A stretch of 64,000 bases of DNA from Hyaloperonospora brassicae (Eukaryota > Oomycota > Peronosporomycetes > Peronosporales > Peronosporaceae): contig CANTFL010000435.1 of NCBI GenBank assembly GCA_947650285.1, positions 1-64,000 on the forward strand, written 5' to 3'. Position numbers and translations under genes: made by a program. Positions 58,614 through 64,000 of this stretch are shown piece after piece (the first letter of the stretch is position 1; each line of letters begins with the position of its first letter). The notes beneath the pieces were generated by a model. That model had not been told where the DNA came from. It made no database searches and worked only from the letters and a program-made list of their open reading frames with translations.

Positions 58614-59952
58614 TGTATAGTAGTTGTTTAGATCCGTGGCAATACAGTATAAACGTAACATCACAACAATCGCCGAGCTAGTCTGCGCACTTAAGCTTGT
58701 ACATCAATTAAATTTACTCTCGCGATTCGCCCCTTCAGGTTCAGCTGTGGCTCTCACCTATCTGTATACCTCCAACCACTCACACTCCTTTCTAAAAGAC
58801 TGCCTGAGCTCAGCAGTTTCCGTTGCTCTAATTCTGTGACCTCGTACCAATGGGTAGACGTCAGCGCTTTCAAGATTTACTGGCCACCGGGCGCAGTATG
58901 CGCCCGACTAGAAGACTTACGGTGTCCTTGGTTAAAGACCCACCGACTCGTCGCTTGACGAGCCTTTAGAAATTGCTTTTTATTGGGTCACTAACTAGTC
59001 GTTTGCGAGACTTAAGGCGGTGGCGTCTACGACGTCACTGGCTCGCCGTGTGACGAGACTCAAAGCGGTGCCGTCTACTAGGTTACCGGCGTGCCGTGCG
59101 ACAATACTTGTCTTTAGGTGGAAGAGAGTAATGCCCGCCCCAGGCCAACCAAACGCTTGGTGCTTCCAATCTAGAATCATTCAAGCTATGCTCCTCGAGG
59201 CTCGACAGCAGGCATAGTGTTGGAAGTGGAGATGTCATAGCGGACACTCCTTTCCGGGTCGACGCCCCAGCTGCCAGGTTTGGTAGCTGTAGTGGATGAT
59301 TGGTGTGGTTACACTAAGTTCTAGAAGGTTCTTAGTCGTAGAGCGCAGGATAGAGCAAGATCTCAGCTTCTAGATTGATTAAGCCACTGACGAGGCCCCC
59401 GGCGGGGGGCCGAAACGCGTCTGACGCGCGTTTTAATATAGAAGTCGTTAACCATACTTTCTCCTATTTCCTACACATAATCCAGCCCACGCAGGTACTT
59501 ACCTCAAAAGTGTACACGTGCCTTGGACTTAGAAAATCTTGCTCTGTATTGATTATATATTATGCTCTTCCTAATTTCAAAGGACCCTTAAGTGGTTCTC
59601 CTTCATCCCTTGTCGTTTTATATTATTACCTAGTGGAATGGACAATTTATCATCATGCTCATTCGTCGCAGCTTGGCTCGTCGAGTTTTATCTCGTCGAG
59701 TATTTCCTTGGCGTGTTTAACCTTGTCGCGTCTTACCTCGCCAAGACTCGGCTCGTCGATTCTTACCTTGTCAAGTCTTGTATCGTAGAATCTTATCGTG
59801 TCGAGTCTTACCTCGTCAACCCCTCCCTCGCCAAGTCTTCTCTCGTCGATTCTAGATTCGTCGACTTCGATATACTCCTACTTCTCTCGTGGGGTTCACC
59901 ACTCCTATGATCAAGTCACAAGTAGGGAATATCACTTTCGGAAATTCCTACA
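58614..59952 (-). repeat. Solo LTR of the dual-RNase H Gypsy family
   Basis: Reverse-complement match to 4563-5576 over its whole length: the start TGTAGG at 59952, the 15-base array at about 59674-59870 (roughly 13 units, core CTCGTCGAGTCTT), the central block near 59480-59600, the ~49-base array, and the end near 58614. No internal region remains, so recombination between LTRs is the likely origin. It is interrupted by a 258-bp insertion at 59218-59475. Confidence 0.8.
59218..59475. mobile_element. 258-bp TG...CA insertion (small solo LTR or MITE)
   Basis: Absent from both other LTR copies. It begins TGTTGGAAGTGG, ends ATTTCCTACA (weak inverted ends) and is flanked by CATAG and CATAA. The uninterrupted copy at 18207-19045 reads CATAA at that site, so the duplication is real apart from one base. 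The ends fit a small LTR; a TA-duplicating MITE is an alternative. Confidence 0.65.
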
Positions 59953-60499
59953 CCACACAGGTCTCGTCTAGCTGTACGACAAGAAGAACTTTTTGATGAT
60001 AGAGGGTCATCGTCTACAGAATCCCCGGCGCGTTCGTAAATGGATTTCAAAGTCTCAATCCCTTAATTCATCTCGGAATAGATGCTCGCCCTCCAATAGG
60101 GCTGATTAGGGAGGAAGGCTTCTTTGCGGGCGCGCAAAGTGTTGAAACAAATATCGGACAATCAGTGCAAATTTAGACTGAGCACCGGTAAGCCACTTCT
60201 GTTCAAATGTATTGCAAGCTGCAATAACATTTTCGCGATCCAAGCGATACGGCCAACATTTTTAATGTTGACGATAAAAAATTTCCGCGCCTGCATAAAC
60301 AAAATTTAGTCTCGTTTGTGGGTGCTGTGGTACCATCGATGTCTGAAAAATACATCAATGTAAAACTCATGTTCAGTGCAACGATCACTCGCACTGACAT
60401 CAAGACCATGGAGGTCTGACTAATCGATGAGTATATTCCGATAATTTTCACTGGTATAACCATACCACTACCTCAAATTGCGTTGAAAAGGCTACCATG
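59953..60499. other. Unassigned DNA
   Basis: No recognisable gene. It probably contains decayed internal sequence of the element whose 3' end is at 61716, but I could not confirm any pol motif. Confidence 0.35.
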
Positions 60500-61240
60500 A
60501 TTAAATTTTAGAGGCCGATCGTAACGCGTTACGACATCGCTCCTTTGGGTAGTGTCGACCTATGTACTGGCCTACGACCGCCGCAATCACTGCGGTTTCT
60601 GCGGATACGATGAATCCGTGAAGCGTTATGGGAATCGCCACGACTACTAATGTCCTAGTGTTTCTCACTCGCACCATATGAATGCGAGTGCGATCAGATC
60701 GATCCCAGTGACGAGTCCTCAGGCTCATCGGATGGGGCGAACAAATCATAGCACAGAATCTTATCATGATAGCAAGGGCTTAGCAGTCGTCGTTTCCGCA
60801 CCAACAGCTTTATGATCGGCCTTTGCGGGCTACTTCGATTCGGACGGGGTGTCCGACTCGCTGAATAGACAAATTCGCTTTCGGAGTAAACGTCCATAGG
60901 ACTACCATCCGCAGGAGAAGCTGCGAATGAAGAAGCGGCACGTGAATGACCATGTGCACCTGCAATACCCAATGTTTCAGGCTGCTTACCCGCAGCATCA
61001 GTCGAAATTAAGCCCGCTGCCGAGACTTTGTTTGATTATTCGCCGACTGCCCGGATGCATGCAGCACGCTTCAGAGACGGCCTTTCTCGTACAACGAATA
61101 GACAAACTCGACATGAGCTGAAAATACAAAATGAGATGGTCAAAACCAGCAAGTTCCCTCTTTCTTTTAAAGCGACCGAACGGTGGTCAACGGTCACCAA
61201 TCAAATCAAATCAATCAAATCAACAACTACAGAGACTTGT
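60500..61240 (-). pseudogene. Antisense-ORF relic of a Gypsy element
   Basis: Minus-strand pieces 60972-60694 and 60767-60501 match the antisense protein at 45774-47021 (VYSESEF, LFAPSDE, LHG...). It begins beside the LTR at 61257 and reads away from it, the same arrangement as in the 45-53 kb element. Frame changes and stops break it. Confidence 0.55.
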
Positions 61241-61256
61241 GGTTGAGGTGGGGTGA

Positions 61257-61716
61257 TGTAACGGGGTGAGCCCGTTACATAAAATTGGTATGAATGCATC
61301 AATTTTGAATGGTGTCTATTCTAAATAATATTCAATTAACACTACCCAAGAAGGGATAATGCTGGAGATATATTACCCCCAAGGGTAACATCCTTGTGTG
61401 CTCCTTTTCCTGGTTGATGTAGACGCTACATCAACCAACTCAACCAACAATCGCTGCTAGACGCGCGCAATGAGCGGTGAGCAATAAACCCACATGAGAG
61501 ACTGTAGTTTAATATAGTTAGATTAAGACAGATGATTTACAAGGAAACTTAGCTATATTAAATACAGTTATACTTTTCTCTTTAACAGAGCTTCCTGGCT
61601 CTGCTTACTTCCTCGCGCTTTCTCACGCATGTATACGTGACGTCGTGAGCACGCAGCCTCGTGTTGGATCAACACAAGGTCTAATTGGTTATCTGGTAAG
61701 AGCGTGCCCCGTTACA
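61257..61716 (+). repeat. LTR (3' end of a truncated Gypsy element)
   Basis: Inverted copy of the 53355-53821 LTR family. It begins TGTAACGGGG and ends CCCCGTTACA; the stem GGTTGATGT/ACATCAACC is conserved with a different loop. The neighbouring antisense relic on its left marks it as a 3' LTR. No target duplication is visible, and the 5' half of the element is gone. Confidence 0.8.
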
Positions 61717-63245
61717 TAATTAGTCCTCTGTCGGAAGGCTAAATCAATAGGACTGCCCGGAATTACTTAAAAGGTGTTTTTATGCTTCATTGGTACGAGC
61801 ATACCGGCTAGAAGCCTATTTTGACTAACCTAAATGGACTGTGTTGATCGTTAGTGCGAATGAAGTCCATTTCGCATAAAGTCGGGCGCTGCTTAATATT
61901 GATAAAGCTCACACCGATCTTTATACGAATTTACTCTATTCGCACTTACTATCGCCACAAGTGACAGGTGAAGTAGAGCTACTCCAAACTTGATTTATGT
62001 AACAAAATCACCCGCCCCACCTTATATCGTTGACACCAAAATTGGGTAAAAGAGACTATTCTAGTCTTTAATCACGATCTCCCGAATTCAGCTTACGAAG
62101 CATATAATGAAAGAACGATTACATCCAGAGGCAAAACACGGTACTGTGGTGGATTGGGGTCTTCAAACTGCGTGATTAGTTCCCAAAACACTCAATGTGC
62201 CGGACAATTGACCTACAGGGGGGAGGATTACCCCGATTCCGTGTATAAACCTTGACCCACATTCTGTACCCTTCGGCTGGCGGGTTGCACTCTTCAATAG
62301 ACCCGGACGGAGAAGGAAACGTGTTAGCCTTGGTAGAGGTATACCTGAAACCCCAAGTGGATATGCTTCACTCGGTGGGCCGGTAGGTGGACACTCGATC
62401 TACTCGGTCGAGGGCGGGCTTACAACCAGATGCTTCAGGTAGCTTGTCGCTCCTGGATTTTCGTATGACAACAAGGGTGTAAACTCCTGGCCTTATCCGA
62501 GCTCCCAAACCACTAGGTTGGGAGGCCGCTTCCCATATCGGATATTAATGGGGTTTGATAGTCGACAAGCCCACAGGCCAAATACTTCCTGGGGTCCTAC
62601 TCGCAATTGATCTCGCCACGCAACTGTATGCAACGGGGGTGGGACAAAGTATATTCCGTTACCGGAACAATCGTGCTGACCAAGTGCGAGCTCCTTGAAA
62701 CACAAGGAAGACGTGCCAAGTAGATCGCAAATTGAGTAGCATTGGATACCATCCTATACTTGAACTCCGTTACTATATCCTTAACTCGTGTCTTGATTCT
62801 TGATTTGACTGGATAGGCGTACCTCAAGAGACCTGACATCCACCCCGAGGGACCGGATCACCTTAAGGGAACGAAATTTACGTTGAGGGTCCGAGGTCCA
62901 CTTTGATGTACCGGGATCCACGTAGAGAGACATGGTTCTACCTTACAGGACTCTAAATTCCCCTTGAGGGACCAGAGGTCCACCTTGAAGGATTAGGGTC
63001 CACCTTGAGAGGCCGACCTTAAGATGAGGCACTGTGGACTACTCATTTCAGTATCATTCAACCGGTACTTCTAGAGATGATACCGCCTCGGTAGGCGTTG
63101 TGGTCCTTCTCCTCCAAATGCATCGTCGCCTTCGTGACCCCATTCTCCTTGTTACCTTTTCCTTAAGGGGTGAAACTTTGTTCCTTCGGTGCGCTGGCCT
63201 ATGGGTCCATCATTTCCGACAAGCACTTCTCCACACTTGCACAAA
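61717..63245. other. Unassigned DNA
   Basis: Minus-strand frames 62839-62597 and 62705-62493 are open but unrecognised. A short tandem array lies at 62838-63022 (separate entry). The right edge (63246) is the abrupt start of a Gypsy fragment. Confidence 0.4.
62838..63022. repeat. Degenerate ~20-bp tandem repeat
   Basis: Nine or so units of the type CCACCTTGAGGGACCAGGGT, diverged (for example CCACTTTGATGTACCGGGAT and CCACCTTGAAGGATTAGGGT). No coding potential noted. Confidence 0.7.
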
Positions 63246-64000
63246 TACTGATACTGGCGGGGCCAGTAAAAGTCACGACTTACCGTGAGGTAAGTCTTTT
63301 CTTAACCACGATCTCCACCTGTTAGGGCATCGTGACACTCAAATATGATGCGCAAGTGCAAATTGTGATGGGCGGGAACGACAATACGAGGATTGTCGCC
63401 GGAAACAGCTGTATAGTTGAGCAACCCGTTGCGCGTTGTGTACTGATCCGATAAGGAACGGTACAAAGACGATAAATCGTTCAAAGATATACGAGTAAGA
63501 TTTTCCAGATGATCGATCGAGCGCAGAAGATCCTTATTTTCTGCCTGGGCTTTCCTTATATCGTCAGGTAACGTTGAAGACGGAACACTTACTGTAAGTG
63601 TCGCAACGGTGTGCTTTTACGCACCGTTGGATTGCGCGCCCGGCTAAAACAATTGATTTGGCGTGGAAGCGCGTCAGCAACGAAATTAGGTCGTCCTGGT
63701 TTTTATTTGATGGAGAAGTTATACTCCGCGGATAAGGAAAGCCACCTCGCCATTCTTTGCGAGATGTGGGGAATGTTTACGGCTGTGCGTAGTGACGCAT
63801 GGGACGTATACACAGCGAACGTTCTATCTTCTAAGAGATAGACACGGAACTTAGCCAGTCCATACTTCATGGCAAGGCGTTTCTTGTCATGCACTGATAA
63901 TTACGATCAGCTGCTTGCAGCTGACGCGGTTAATATTAGATGACGTACTCTACACCATCTGTGTCAAATTGCATCAACGCACAGCCGATCGCAAAATCTC
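63246..64000 (-). pseudogene. Gypsy pol fragment (RNase H to integrase)
   Basis: Homologous to 48690-49445 of the 45-53 kb element, same strand. The right part has AVYTSHASLRTAVN and the MARWLS block of RNase H (63894-63703). The left part has SSLYRSLSDQYTTRNGLL and IVVPAHHNLHLRIIFECHDA (63484-63302), the integrase zinc-finger region. It is broken by frame changes, truncated abruptly at 63246 and runs out of the window at 64000. Confidence 0.85.

Noticed and set aside
62493..62839. Copia-type integrase or RNase H fragment
   Set aside because: Some residues looked suggestive, but no ordered motif set could be matched.
62838..63022. CRISPR-like array
   Set aside because: Units are contiguous, diverged and have no unique spacers; it is a decayed minisatellite.

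Overview
The window looks like repeat-rich nuclear DNA of an oomycete (Peronosporales type: Phytophthora or downy mildew). The evidence is short GT-AG introns (55-83 nt) in one recognisable housekeeping gene, Ty3/Gypsy elements of the chromodomain type, and a Gypsy element with a second, archaeal-type RNase H, which is known from oomycetes and plants. The genus is inference. I saw no tRNA, rRNA or CRISPR array.

Layout. 1-2968 is AT-rich and has no visible gene. 2969-4562 is the end of a minus-strand Gypsy copy. It is cut by a large, decayed Gypsy element (4563-19045) with two RNase H domains and a long antisense frame. 19046-28128 is the only clearly host stretch: a mariner relic (21.0-22.0 kb) and a seven-exon TRM6 gene (tRNA m1A58 methyltransferase subunit, 24872-23000, minus strand). 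28129-43569 is a nest of two related chromodomain Gypsy elements. A young copy (28129-36041) sits inside the 5' LTR of a coding-dead copy, and the pair is bounded by a perfect ATTGG target duplication. 45351-53343 is a third Gypsy element on the minus strand, followed by a related solo LTR. 53822-63245 holds one probable secreted-protein gene, a large solo LTR, an LTR with an antisense-frame relic, and unassigned DNA. 63246-64000 is a fragment of the third family.

Three things stand out. (1) The 45-53 kb element and its relatives are built of back-to-back perfect short inverted repeats (stems 5-11 bp, loops 2-10 nt) through LTRs, sense genes and antisense gene alike, with synonymous codon choice used to keep them. 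Host exons and the 4.5-19 kb element do not look like this. (2) Each sufficiently complete Gypsy element carries an antisense reading frame starting beside the 3' LTR and reading back towards pol. Three related copies share protein sequence and a start codon 108-110 nt from the LTR. (3) The gag-pol junctions carry a textbook -1 frameshift signal (slippery heptamer, 6-7 nt spacer, hairpin containing the gag stop codon), with one compensatory base pair between families.

How the parts work together: within each element gag, protease, RT, RNase H and integrase would supply retrotransposition. The antisense product is of unknown role, but in two families it ends in a coiled coil. No element is fully intact. 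The youngest has a gag frameshift, a protease Asp-to-Asn change and an integrase frameshift. The 45-53 kb element has in-frame stops and an integrase Glu-to-Lys change.
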